From the NCBI RefSeq assembly GCF_001027545.1, contig NZ_CP009498.1:992001-1056000 (forward strand): DNA of 64,000 bases. The letters are read 5' to 3'. The notes beneath the pieces are model-generated. The model did not search any database and was not told the origin of the DNA. It saw only the letters and a list, made by a program, of their open reading frames with translations. Position 1 is the first letter of the stretch. Each line of letters opens with the position of its first letter. Of the stretch, positions 51,192 to 59,202 are shown one piece after another. The DNA is from Endomicrobium proavitum (lineage in GTDB: Bacteria; Elusimicrobiota; Endomicrobiia; Endomicrobiales; Endomicrobiaceae). The position numbers and the translations under genes were made by a program.

Positions 51192-52079
51192 TTATATTTT
51201 ACCGAAATGTTTTATTATTGCGTTTGGTATATTTTCAATTATATCGCTTGCAATAACGCTTGTTACGCCTTTCTCTTTTTCCGCAAGTTCCCCTGATAAT
51301 GCGTGAATAAAAACTGCTGCGCATACCGCAGAATATAAATCGCGGCTTACGCAAGCAAATGCGGCAATAATTCCGCCCAAAACATCTCCGCTGCCGGCAG
51401 TTGCCATGGCCGGCGTGCCGCTATCGTTAACATATATACTTTCCCCGTCTGAAACAGCAGTGTTATGTCCTTTAAGCGTAAAAATAATTGAGTGATCTTT
51501 GGCAAACTTCTTAACGATATTTTTGCGGACTTTGAGATCCATAATTTCTTTTGACCAGCTATTTAACGCTGCAAGTTTGTTGTTCTTGCCAAACAGAAGA
51601 GCTTTAAATTCCCCAATGTGCGGCGTTAAAACAAGTTTTGCTTTCGCATATTTGAATTCGTCTGTTTTTTCATTAAACGCCGAAAGCGCGCTTGCGTCTA
51701 AAACTATCGGAATATTTACGGAACATATAATTTCTTTTGCAAGAGCGTATAAAGAACCGTAGTTTAAAACCATCCCCGGACCCAAAACTACCGCGGAAAC
51801 TTTTTTTGCTTTTATAAAATTTATTATATCCTGCGCATGCGAATAAACAAAAAACATAATTTCAGCGTTTGCGACAGCTTGCGCATTAAGCAAAAATTTT
51901 TCTTCAACCGCGTAAGTTACAAGCCCCGCCCCTGCGCGCAAAGCCGCGTTGCAGCACAAAACGCCGGCGCCGGGCATAGTTTTTGAACCTGCAATAACAA
52001 GCACATGCCCGTAATCGTATTTATTACTTTCAAGACTTCTTTTTAAATTTTTAGAAAAACCTTCTATTTTTTTATCCAT
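51192..52079 (-). CDS. nnrD: ADP-dependent NAD(P)H-hydrate dehydratase
   Basis: The 295-residue product repairs hydrated NAD(P)H using ADP or ATP. It is the stand-alone YjeF C-terminal (carbohydrate-kinase-like) domain: GHVLVIAGSKTMPGAGVLCC, AVVLGPGMVLNYG, LTPHIGEFKALL, and the active-site SGTPAMATAGSGDVLGGIIA. The N-terminal epimerase domain, fused in many bacteria, is absent and not nearby. It sits next to acpS, an arrangement common in other phyla, where nnrD often follows acpS. Confidence 0.9.
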   Translation of the reverse strand: MDKKIEGFSKNLKRSLESNKYDYGHVLVIAGSKTMPGAGVLCCNAALRAGAGLVTYAVEEKFLLNAQAVANAEIMFFVYSHAQDIINFIKAKKVSAVVLGPGMVLNYGSLYALAKEIICSVNIPIVLDASALSAFNEKTDEFKYAKAKLVLTPHIGEFKALLFGKNNKLAALNSWSKEIMDLKVRKNIVKKFAKDHSIIFTLKGHNTAVSDGESIYVNDSGTPAMATAGSGDVLGGIIAAFACVSRDLYSAVCAAVFIHALSGELAEKEKGVTSVIASDIIENIPNAIIKHFGKI

Positions 52080-52143
52080 AAAATTTGCAAAACAACAAAA
52101 GCGGCATATCCTGAAACAAATTTAGAATGACAGATACTAAACC

Positions 52144-52479
52144 TTAAAAAGCTACCGCTACTGCTACTACGTATTTTTTAGTGTGCGACAGAGAAACGTC
52201 TATTTTCTTATATTTTTTATTTTTAATGTAAACTTCCGGTTTTCCAAAATCCGTATTTTTTATGGATATATCGCTGACAATAAGTTTTTTATTGTGCGAA
52301 CTTAACGCTTTCCAAACGGCTTCTTTAGCGGCAAACCTAACAGCCAAATGTTGCGCCGGGTTTTTTTTAGGAAGCGAGTAAGAAATTTCTATTCCGGAAA
52401 AAATACGCTTTAACGCATTCTTATCCGAAACATATTTTTTAAACCGCACAACTTCTTCTATATCTATACCAACGTTCAT
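52144..52479 (-). CDS. acpS: Holo-[acyl-carrier-protein] synthase
   Basis: The 111-residue product transfers 4'-phosphopantetheine from CoA to acyl carrier protein. The two magnesium/CoA-binding motifs are present: MNVGIDIEEVVRFKKYV at the start and VRFAAKEAVWKALS in the middle, with a C-terminal VSLSHTKKYVVAVAVAF strand. Length is typical. Confidence 0.95.
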   Translation of the reverse strand: MNVGIDIEEVVRFKKYVSDKNALKRIFSGIEISYSLPKKNPAQHLAVRFAAKEAVWKALSSHNKKLIVSDISIKNTDFGKPEVYIKNKKYKKIDVSLSHTKKYVVAVAVAF

Positions 52480-52503
52480 TGTTGCCGCCTATGTGAAATT
52501 ATT

Positions 52504-52549
52504 ACAACTACCCCTCACCCTACCCTACCCCGCAAGTGGCGAGGGAACT
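52504..52549. repeat. Degenerate dispersed palindromic repeat
   Basis: The stretch CCCCTCACCCTACCCTACCC followed by CGCAAGTGGCGAGGG has the look of a common intergenic bacterial repeat (CCCTCACCC...GCGAGGG). It lies between acpS and glmS. Only this copy was noticed. Confidence 0.4.
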
Positions 52550-52565
52550 ACAAAAAATAAAGCGC

Positions 52566-54395
52566 CTATTCAACTGTTACGGATTTAGCAAGATTTCTCG
52601 GCTGATCTACGTCTTTACCTAAAACTTCCGCCACAAAATACGCTAACAGCTGAAGAGGAATTACGGTTATAAACGGCGAAAAAAGTTCGCTTGTAGCGGG
52701 AACGTAAATTTGCGCGTCGCTTTTTTGTTTTATTTCTTTATCATTTTCGCTTGCAACGGCAATTACTATTGCGCCTCTCGCTTTAGCTTCGGAAATATTA
52801 GAAAGAATTTTTTCGTAAACGTCGCCCAGCGGAGCAATTGCAACTATAGGCATGGACTCGTCTATTAAAGCGATAGGTCCGTGCTTCATTTCTCCGGCGG
52901 CATACCCCTCGGCGTGAATGTAAGAAATTTCTTTAAGTTTTAACGCGCCTTCCAAAGCTATAGGGAAATTTACGTGTCTTCCCAAATATAAAAAATCTCT
53001 TTTTGCGGAAAAATTCTTTGCAACTTCTTTTACATTGTCTGAAGTTTTCAAAAAATCTCCGACTTTTACGGGAATACTCCACAACTCTTTTATGTATTCT
53101 TTTAAAACATCTTTTGATAAAGACTCTTTTTTTGCAGCCCAGTCTAAAGCAAGAATATAAAGCGCGGTAAGCTGCCCTGTAAATGCTTTTGTAGAAGCAA
53201 CCCCAATTTCAGGACCGCAGCGCGTGTAAATTACATGCTGCGCTTCGCGGCTGATGCTTGATTCCATAACGTTACATACTGCAAGAGTCTGGCATCCTTT
53301 TTTATTGGCAAGCCTTAAAGCCGCCAAAGTGTCGGCGGTTTCGCCCGATTGAGAAATAACTATTACCAAAGTTTTATTATCAATAACTGGTTCTCTGTAT
53401 CTAAATTCCGACGCAATATCTACTTCAACGGTAACTCTTAAAAATTTTTCAAACAAAAATTTTGCAACAAGTCCCGCGTTATAAGAAGTGCCGCAGCCGA
53501 TAATGCATATTTTTGACAAATCTTTAATAAACTTTGTTTCTATTTTAACTTCTTCAACATATACTCTTGCTTCGTCGGGAAAAACTCTTCCTTTCAAAGT
53601 ATCTTCAATTGTTCTGGGCTGTTCAAAAATTTCTTTAAGCATGAAATGTTTATAGCCGTCTTTTTCCGCGGTTACCGCGTCCCACTGAATATTTTTTACA
53701 TCTCTCTCTATTTGCTTTCCTGCGGCATTTTCAATTTTTATTGATTCTCTTGTAATTTCCGCAATATCGCCGTTTTCAAGAAAAATCATATTTCTTGTAT
53801 AACTTAAAAGCGCCGGAATATCCGAAGCAATAAAATTTTCACCTTTGCCTACGCCAACAATAAGAGGAGCGTCGTATCTTGCGCAGACAATTTTATCCGG
53901 TTCGTCTTTGCAAATAACGCCAAGCGCATAAGAACCTCTAACATCTTTAAGCGCCATTTTTACCGCTTCAAATAAATTATTTTTGTAATATTTTTTTATA
54001 AGGTGAGCTACAACTTCCGTATCGGTTTCAGATTTAAAAACGTTTCCTTCTTTTTGGAGTTTTGTTTTTAATTCTATGTAATTTTCAATAATTCCGTTAT
54101 GAACTATAACAATGCTTTTTGTGGGGTCTGTATGAGGGTGCGCATTTTCTTCCGACGGTTTGCCGTGAGTTGCCCAGCGGGTGTGCCCTATGCCTAAATC
54201 GGAATGCAAAGGTTTTTCTTTAAGAAGTTGGGCAAGGTTACAGAGTTTTCCTACGCTTCTTCTTATATCAAGTTTGCCGTCTGAAACCACGGCAATGCCG
54301 GACGAATCGTATCCTCTGTATTCAAGTTTTTTTAAACCGTTAAAAATTATATCAGAAGCATTTTTATTTCCGATGCAGCCGACTATTCCGCACAT
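52566..54395 (-). CDS. glmS: Glutamine-fructose-6-phosphate aminotransferase
   Basis: The 609-residue enzyme makes glucosamine-6-phosphate for cell-wall synthesis. The processed N-terminal Cys is encoded (MCGIVGCIGN, class II glutaminase domain to ~240), followed by two SIS sugar-isomerase domains (IIGCGTSYNAGLVAKF, VISQSGETADTLAAL, EVGVA-like region IGVASTKAFTGQL) and the C-terminal DQPRNLAKSVTVE. I chose the ATG at 54395 over an upstream in-frame start because the Cys must follow Met and GGAGG precedes it. With glmM nearby it forms part of the UDP-GlcNAc pathway. Confidence 0.95.
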   Translation of the reverse strand: MCGIVGCIGNKNASDIIFNGLKKLEYRGYDSSGIAVVSDGKLDIRRSVGKLCNLAQLLKEKPLHSDLGIGHTRWATHGKPSEENAHPHTDPTKSIVIVHNGIIENYIELKTKLQKEGNVFKSETDTEVVAHLIKKYYKNNLFEAVKMALKDVRGSYALGVICKDEPDKIVCARYDAPLIVGVGKGENFIASDIPALLSYTRNMIFLENGDIAEITRESIKIENAAGKQIERDVKNIQWDAVTAEKDGYKHFMLKEIFEQPRTIEDTLKGRVFPDEARVYVEEVKIETKFIKDLSKICIIGCGTSYNAGLVAKFLFEKFLRVTVEVDIASEFRYREPVIDNKTLVIVISQSGETADTLAALRLANKKGCQTLAVCNVMESSISREAQHVIYTRCGPEIGVASTKAFTGQLTALYILALDWAAKKESLSKDVLKEYIKELWSIPVKVGDFLKTSDNVKEVAKNFSAKRDFLYLGRHVNFPIALEGALKLKEISYIHAEGYAAGEMKHGPIALIDESMPIVAIAPLGDVYEKILSNISEAKARGAIVIAVASENDKEIKQKSDAQIYVPATSELFSPFITVIPLQLLAYFVAEVLGKDVDQPRNLAKSVTVE

Positions 54396-54419
54396 ATTAT
54401 TTCCTCCGTGCACATCGTC

Positions 54420-54490
54420 TTTTGCGTTTATGCGCTGTTACACATTAAAAAATAAACTTCTTCACGGTGACGCCTATCCTAAACGCAAAA
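54420..54490 (-). promoter_or_regulatory. Inverted repeat in the glmS 5' leader
   Basis: TTTTGCGTTTA and TAAACGCAAAA are perfect 11-bp arms 49 bp apart, between pdxJ and the glmS start. On the transcript they would form a long hairpin 25 bases upstream of the ATG. The interior (GAAGTTTATTTTTTAAT..., GCGCATAAACGC) resembles the element at 26928-27010. It may be a dispersed repeat rather than a glmS-specific regulator. I do not see a glmS ribozyme core. Confidence 0.4.
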
Positions 54491-54507
54491 TATTTAGCGC
54501 TTAAAAA

Positions 54508-55236
54508 TTATTTAAGCAATACTTTCATCTCTTTAACAGCGGTTTCAATTCCTACAAAAACTGCGCGAGCTATTATTGCAAAACCTATATTAAATTCGTT
54601 CATCTTTGCCACGGAACATATCGGCGCTATATTATCATAGTCAAGCCCGTGTCCGGCGTTTAAAACAAGCCCTGCGCCGACAGCTTTATTTGAAGCCTCC
54701 GAAATTCTTTTTAATTCGCTTTTAAACTCTTTTGAATTTTTACCGAACCGTTTAAAATATTGCGCGTATTTTCCTGTGTGAAGTTCAATGCAATCCGCGC
54801 CTATTTCATGCGATGCCAAAACTTGTTTAATATCCGCGTCTATAAACATGCTCACAAAAATTCCGGAAGCTTTAAGCTTTGCAACAATTTGGGCAAGTTT
54901 CTTTTTTTGTCCCGCAACGTCAAGACCGCCTTCGGTAGTAAGCTCTTGCCTTTTTTCCGGAACAAGACAAACATAATCCGGCTTAACGTCTAAAGCTACG
55001 GCGACAATTTCTTCATTTGCCGCCATTTCAAGATTTAATTTTGTTCTCAAAGATTCTCTTAAACCGTAAACGTCTTTATCCTGAATGTGTCTTCTATCCT
55101 CGCGCAAATGCACGGTTATGCTGTCCGCGCCTGCTTTTTCGCAAGAAGCCGCCGCAGCTATAACGCTTGGAAACTCTTCTTTGCGAGCCTGTCTTAAAGT
55201 GGCGACGTGGTCTATATTTACTCCGAGTTTTATCAT
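54508..55236 (-). CDS. pdxJ: Pyridoxine 5'-phosphate synthase
   Basis: The 242-residue product closes the pyridoxine ring in the deoxyxylulose-phosphate-dependent vitamin B6 pathway. Clear motifs: LGVNIDHVATLRQAR at the start, DSITVHLREDRRHIQDKDV, CLVPEKRQELTTEGGLDV, IGADCIELHTGKYA and VGAGLVLNAGHGLDYDN. Length is standard. It overlaps glmM by four bases (ATGA) and so is in the same operon. Confidence 0.95.
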   Translation of the reverse strand: MIKLGVNIDHVATLRQARKEEFPSVIAAAASCEKAGADSITVHLREDRRHIQDKDVYGLRESLRTKLNLEMAANEEIVAVALDVKPDYVCLVPEKRQELTTEGGLDVAGQKKKLAQIVAKLKASGIFVSMFIDADIKQVLASHEIGADCIELHTGKYAQYFKRFGKNSKEFKSELKRISEASNKAVGAGLVLNAGHGLDYDNIAPICSVAKMNEFNIGFAIIARAVFVGIETAVKEMKVLLK

Positions 55237-56579
55237 TTTACAATTCCCAAAATTTCGGCATCCGCCGATTCTATTATACCTTGCGCTATTTTTTTTATTT
55301 CGCTTTTATTTTTACCCTCAACCATAACGCGCAGCAAATTTTCCGTTCCGGAGTACCGGACAAGAATTCTTCCGTCGGAACCTAATTTTTTTTCATATTT
55401 TTTTATCAAAACGCCTGTTTTGGAAAGCTTCTCAACCGGAATTTTAGCGGCAACTTTTTTATTTATAAGTATCTGCGGAAATTTTTGCACGCCGCTTACA
55501 AACTGCGAAAGAGTTTTATTTTCTTTAGCAAGCGCCGCAAGCAGCTGCACTGCGGACAGCAACCCGTCGCCGGTGCCAAGCAAATCGCTGAAAATAAAAT
55601 GTCCGGACTGTTCCCCGCCAAGCGACGACTTGAATTTTTTCATATCCTCAAGAACGTATCTGTCGCCGACTTTTGAAACAACTGTTTTAATTTTAGCTTG
55701 GCTCATGGCTTTTAAAAGGCCGATATTTGCCATAACGGTTGTTACCAAAACATTATTTTTTAATTTGTTTTCGCTTTTTAAAAATTTAGCCATAGACGAA
55801 AGAAAATAATCGCCGTCCCGAACAACCGCATTTTCATCTATGCAAATTAATCTGTCGGCATCGCCGTCAAAAGCAAATCCGCAAAACGCTTTATATTTTT
55901 TTACGGCGCTTGCCGCAATTTCCGGATAAAGCGCGCCGCAACATTTATTTATATTTTTGCCGTCCGGACTAACGTTTAACGCTACAACTTTTGCTCCGAG
56001 TTTTTTTAAAACGCCGACGGCGCATTTATACGCCGCGCCGTTTGCGCAATCGGCTATTATTGTTTTGCCTTTTAGAGAGCCGTGCCCAAAACTTTCAACT
56101 ATGAAATTTTCGTAAGCTTTTATCAGCGTATTATCTTCATGCAGATTGATATTTTTAGTTTTTATTGCGATTTTTTCGGCAAAGTACTTATTTATTTTTT
56201 TCTCAATTTTTGCTTCGGTAAAATCCGTAAGTTTAGAACCTTTAGAATTGAAAATTTTAATTCCGTTATCAATGTAAGGATTATGCGACGCCGAAATTAC
56301 AATAGCCGCAGAATATTTTCCGCTTCTTAAAAGAAACGACGCCGCGGGCGTAGGCATAACCCCGCCGAAAACCGGAACTGCTCCGCCGGACAACAAACCA
56401 AGAGCCAAGTATTTTTGTATTCTTTTGCCTGACTGCCTTGTATCGCGTATTATTAAAATTTTATTTTTTGAATTTTTAAGCGTTTGGGCAATAGCTTTGC
56501 CTATAACCGAAAGCGAGTAGTTGTCAAATGGAAATTCCGAAGAGTTGCCCCGTATGCCGTCCGTGCCGAATAGTTTCAT
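55233..56579 (-). CDS. glmM: Phosphoglucosamine mutase
   Basis: The 448-residue enzyme interconverts glucosamine-6- and -1-phosphate. It starts KLFGTDGIRG, has the phosphoserine loop VISASHNPYIDNGIK, the metal-binding AFDGDADRL, the sugar-binding LGGEQSGHFI and the phosphate-binding VRYSGTENLLRVMVEG. The ATG at 56579 is preferred because the family begins with (M)xxxFGTDGIRG; an upstream in-frame start at 56600 would overlap the cdaR relic. It follows cdaA and the relic, the gene order cdaA-cdaR-glmM known from Firmicutes. Confidence 0.95.
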   Translation of the reverse strand: MKLFGTDGIRGNSSEFPFDNYSLSVIGKAIAQTLKNSKNKILIIRDTRQSGKRIQKYLALGLLSGGAVPVFGGVMPTPAASFLLRSGKYSAAIVISASHNPYIDNGIKIFNSKGSKLTDFTEAKIEKKINKYFAEKIAIKTKNINLHEDNTLIKAYENFIVESFGHGSLKGKTIIADCANGAAYKCAVGVLKKLGAKVVALNVSPDGKNINKCCGALYPEIAASAVKKYKAFCGFAFDGDADRLICIDENAVVRDGDYFLSSMAKFLKSENKLKNNVLVTTVMANIGLLKAMSQAKIKTVVSKVGDRYVLEDMKKFKSSLGGEQSGHFIFSDLLGTGDGLLSAVQLLAALAKENKTLSQFVSGVQKFPQILINKKVAAKIPVEKLSKTGVLIKKYEKKLGSDGRILVRYSGTENLLRVMVEGKNKSEIKKIAQGIIESADAEILGIVK

Positions 56580-56583
56580 TTTT

Positions 56584-56682
56584 TTACCTGTAAACCACAA
56601 ATATCCAAAGAACTACGGCAAGACATAAAGCCAAAAGTTTAAGATGCCAGTTATGCATTATTCTTAATAAAAATTTTTTCAT
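56584..56682 (-). CDS. 32-residue CdaR/YbbR relic: lone membrane helix
   Basis: A small gene begins in an ATGA overlap with cdaA and ends 4 bp before glmM. It encodes MKKFLLRIMHNWHLKLLALC and LAVVLWIFVVYR. The N-W-x-L-K-L-L-x-L-x-L-A-x-x-L-W pattern is exactly the N-terminal membrane anchor of YbbR/CdaR proteins, which sit at this place in the operon and regulate CdaA. All YbbR domains are missing. The frame is intact and overlaps its neighbour tightly, so it may be expressed as a membrane microprotein rather than being dead sequence. Confidence 0.75.
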   Translation of the reverse strand: MKKFLLRIMHNWHLKLLALCLAVVLWIFVVYR

Positions 56683-57443
56683 TTCGTAAAATCCTCGCCG
56701 TTGGTCTCAATAATTTCTTTCAGCTTTGCGCTTGAAACGTTTGAATGAAGCTTATTTTTATAAGCCACCGAAACATTGCCCGTTTCTTCAGACACCACAA
56801 CTATTACAGCGTCCGTTACTTCGCTAAGTCCAAGCGCCGCTCTGTGGCGTGTTCCGTATATTTTTACATTTGTGTTGTGGCTAAGAGGCAGCACACAGCC
56901 GGCGGCGGTAATTTTATCGTTATAAATTATTATGGCGCCATCGTGAAGCGGAGCTGATTTATTTTTAAAAATAGAAAGTATAAGCTCTTTTGAAATATTG
57001 GCGTTTAAAATAACTCCCGTTTCAGCATAACTTTTTAAACCTATTTCATTTTCAACAACTATCAGCCCGCCTGTTTTTGTAGAACTTAAAATTTCAACGG
57101 CTTCTAAAATGTCGTTAACATATTCGTCTTTAATTCTTGCGCCTGAACCCCAAATATTTGCGCCTATCTGCGCAAAAACATTTCTTATTTCGCTTTGGAA
57201 AACGACGGCAAAAATTATAACTGCGGCAAGCCAAAATTTATTTAAAATCCAAGCTAACGCTCTTAAATGCACCACGTCTCTGGCGATGACGGTTAAAATA
57301 AGCACAAACAATATTCCAAGAAGAATTTGCGTGGCTCTTGTGCCTTTAATAATTAAAATAATGCGGTAAAAAATAAAAGCAAGTATAAGAATATCCAAAG
57401 CGTTTACTATATACAAATCGTATATGTGTCTTAACATCTGCAT
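56679..57443 (-). CDS. cdaA: Diadenylate cyclase CdaA
   Basis: The 254-residue product makes cyclic di-AMP from two ATP. Three N-terminal membrane spans (~12-85) are followed by the DAC domain with LHDGAIIIYNDKITAAGCVL (DGA at 168-170) and YGTRHRAALGLSE (RHR at 199-201), both catalytic motifs intact. The TGATG overlap with folP and the ATGA overlap with the following relic show an operon. Linkage to glmM is the classic arrangement, coupling c-di-AMP to wall precursor synthesis. A downstream ATG (57437) is an alternative start. Confidence 0.95.
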   Translation of the reverse strand: MQMLRHIYDLYIVNALDILILAFIFYRIILIIKGTRATQILLGILFVLILTVIARDVVHLRALAWILNKFWLAAVIIFAVVFQSEIRNVFAQIGANIWGSGARIKDEYVNDILEAVEILSSTKTGGLIVVENEIGLKSYAETGVILNANISKELILSIFKNKSAPLHDGAIIIYNDKITAAGCVLPLSHNTNVKIYGTRHRAALGLSEVTDAVIVVVSEETGNVSVAYKNKLHSNVSSAKLKEIIETNGEDFTK

Positions 57444-58624
57444 CAGACTCTCCTTATGCTTGTTATAAGTTTTAAAACATTAACGGTTTCTTTAACATCG
57501 TGAACGCGCACAATATCCGCGCCGCAATATGCCGCCAAAAAGTTTGCCGCCACAAAAGCGGTTTTATCTTCAGACGACGATGCCGCCCGGATAAACTTTT
57601 TTCTTGACACCGCTCCTACAACCGCGCCGAGAGAAGAAAACGCGCTCATATTTTTGACAAGCTCTAAATTGTGTTCTACGGTCTTGCCAAAACCCGGCCC
57701 CGGATCTACGGCTATAAATTCATTTTTTATTCCGAAAGAATTAGCGTATTTTTTTCGCTGCGAAAGAAACTCAAAAACTTCGCTTACGCAGTCTTTATAA
57801 GACGGATCTTTCTGCATGCTTGCCGGAACGCCTTGCATGTGCATTAAAATTACGCCGGCTTTAGAGTTTGCAATAAGCTTTGCAAGTTTGTCTTTGCCTT
57901 TTTGAAGAGCAAAAATATCATTGATAATATCCGCTCCTTCGTTAAGCGCCGCTTTTGCGGTTTCGTATTTATACGTATCTATTGAAACGGGAATTTTAAC
58001 CGCTTTTTTAATTTTTTTTAGAGCCGGCAGCAATCTTTTAATTTCTGTTTTTGCGTCAATAAGTTTTGCTCCCGGACGGGAAGACTCCGCGCCTATGTCT
58101 AATATTTTTGCTCCGGCTTTTTCAAACTCTATAGCCCGCTTTACTGCCTCGTCGGCATTTGTAAGACCGTCGCCGGAAAAAGATTGCGGATCCATGTTTA
58201 TTATGCCCATTACCGCGGGGCTTAAAATATCTATAAACGTTTTTTTATATTTCCAGATTTTTTTATCCGCAAGCAAACTGTCTTTTATTTCCGACAAATG
58301 CGCCGCAACTTCTTTAAGACCAAACGGCTGGAAGCAAAGTTTCTTAATTAATATTTCAATTTGTTTAACCGTTGCAAATAAAACTGTGTCGGAAAAACCT
58401 TTTTTAAATCTGCTGACATTTTCGTTTACCGCAGCGTCCGCGCCCGCGGAAAGAGCTTCTTGTTTTAAAATGCTTGCCGCTCGGTTATCTATAGCGTCTA
58501 TAACAACCGCAATAAGAACGGCTTTTTTTGCAAGTATTTTATGCGCAAATTTATCGCTGCCTGTTTTTTTAACAAGCTTTAACGCGTCTTCAAAGTTGTT
58601 AACTGCGGCTTTTCTTATAATCAT
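57443..58624 (-). CDS. folP: Dihydropteroate synthase, long form
   Basis: The 393-residue enzyme joins pterin pyrophosphate and p-aminobenzoate in folate synthesis. It is longer than usual (about 280) owing to a ~130-residue N-terminal domain with AASILKQEALSAGADAAVNE, as in some other long dihydropteroate synthases. Motifs of the barrel are present: GAKILDIGAESSRPGA, VSIDTYKYETAKAALNEGAD, HMQGVPASMQKD, DPGPGFGKTVEHN, AVSRKKFI and RVHDVKE. The usual NVTPDSFSDGG loop reads NMDPQSFSGDG, an unusual change at two positions. It overlaps folE by four bases. Confidence 0.92.
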   Translation of the reverse strand: MIIRKAAVNNFEDALKLVKKTGSDKFAHKILAKKAVLIAVVIDAIDNRAASILKQEALSAGADAAVNENVSRFKKGFSDTVLFATVKQIEILIKKLCFQPFGLKEVAAHLSEIKDSLLADKKIWKYKKTFIDILSPAVMGIINMDPQSFSGDGLTNADEAVKRAIEFEKAGAKILDIGAESSRPGAKLIDAKTEIKRLLPALKKIKKAVKIPVSIDTYKYETAKAALNEGADIINDIFALQKGKDKLAKLIANSKAGVILMHMQGVPASMQKDPSYKDCVSEVFEFLSQRKKYANSFGIKNEFIAVDPGPGFGKTVEHNLELVKNMSAFSSLGAVVGAVSRKKFIRAASSSEDKTAFVAANFLAAYCGADIVRVHDVKETVNVLKLITSIRRV

Positions 58625-59193
58625 TTTAGTAGAGACATCGCTTCCGTTCTTGTGCGAGCGTCTTTTAAAAATATTCCGCGCATTGCCGAAGTAACCATTT
58701 TTGACCCGGGCTTTTTAACGCCGCGCATTGTCATGCACAAATGTTCGGCTTCAAGCACAACCATAACGCCGCGCGGGCTGATAGATTTCATTACTGTATC
58801 GGCAATTTGTTTTGTAAGACGTTCCTGAAGCTGAAGTCTGTTTGCAAAAACTTCAACAAGCCTTATAAGCTTTGACACGCCGATAATTTTATCTTTTTTT
58901 GGAATATAAGCTATATGAGCCGTGCCGAAAAACGGCAGCAGATGATGCTCGCAAAGAGAATAAAAAGATATATCTTTAACCAAAATTATTTCTTCATGAT
59001 TTTCCGTAGAGTAATGAACGCCAGCAACTTTCAGCGGATCTACGGCATTGCCGGACAAAGCTTCTTTGTAAAATTCCGCCACTCTTTCGGGCGTGCGTTT
59101 AACGCCTTCCCTGTTTAAATCTTCCCCGAAAGATTCAAGCAAAAGTTTTACCGCTTTAGCGGCTTTTTTTTCGTCAAAATTAAATTTTTTCAT
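58621..59193 (-). CDS. folE: GTP cyclohydrolase I
   Basis: The 190-residue enzyme converts GTP to dihydroneopterin triphosphate, the first step of folate synthesis. Zinc ligands and active-site residues are visible: FYSLCEHHLLPFFGTAHIAY, VSKLIRLVEVFANRLQLQER and VVLEAEHLCMTMRGVKKPGS. Length is typical of the type IA enzyme. It is followed by folP with a four-base overlap. Confidence 0.95.
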   Translation of the reverse strand: MKKFNFDEKKAAKAVKLLLESFGEDLNREGVKRTPERVAEFYKEALSGNAVDPLKVAGVHYSTENHEEIILVKDISFYSLCEHHLLPFFGTAHIAYIPKKDKIIGVSKLIRLVEVFANRLQLQERLTKQIADTVMKSISPRGVMVVLEAEHLCMTMRGVKKPGSKMVTSAMRGIFLKDARTRTEAMSLLK

Positions 59194-59202
59194 TTTTAAA
59201 TT

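Noticed and set aside
54396-54507. glmS ribozyme/riboswitch
   Set aside because: The gap before glmS is only 112 bp and shows no ribozyme core; only a simple inverted repeat is visible.
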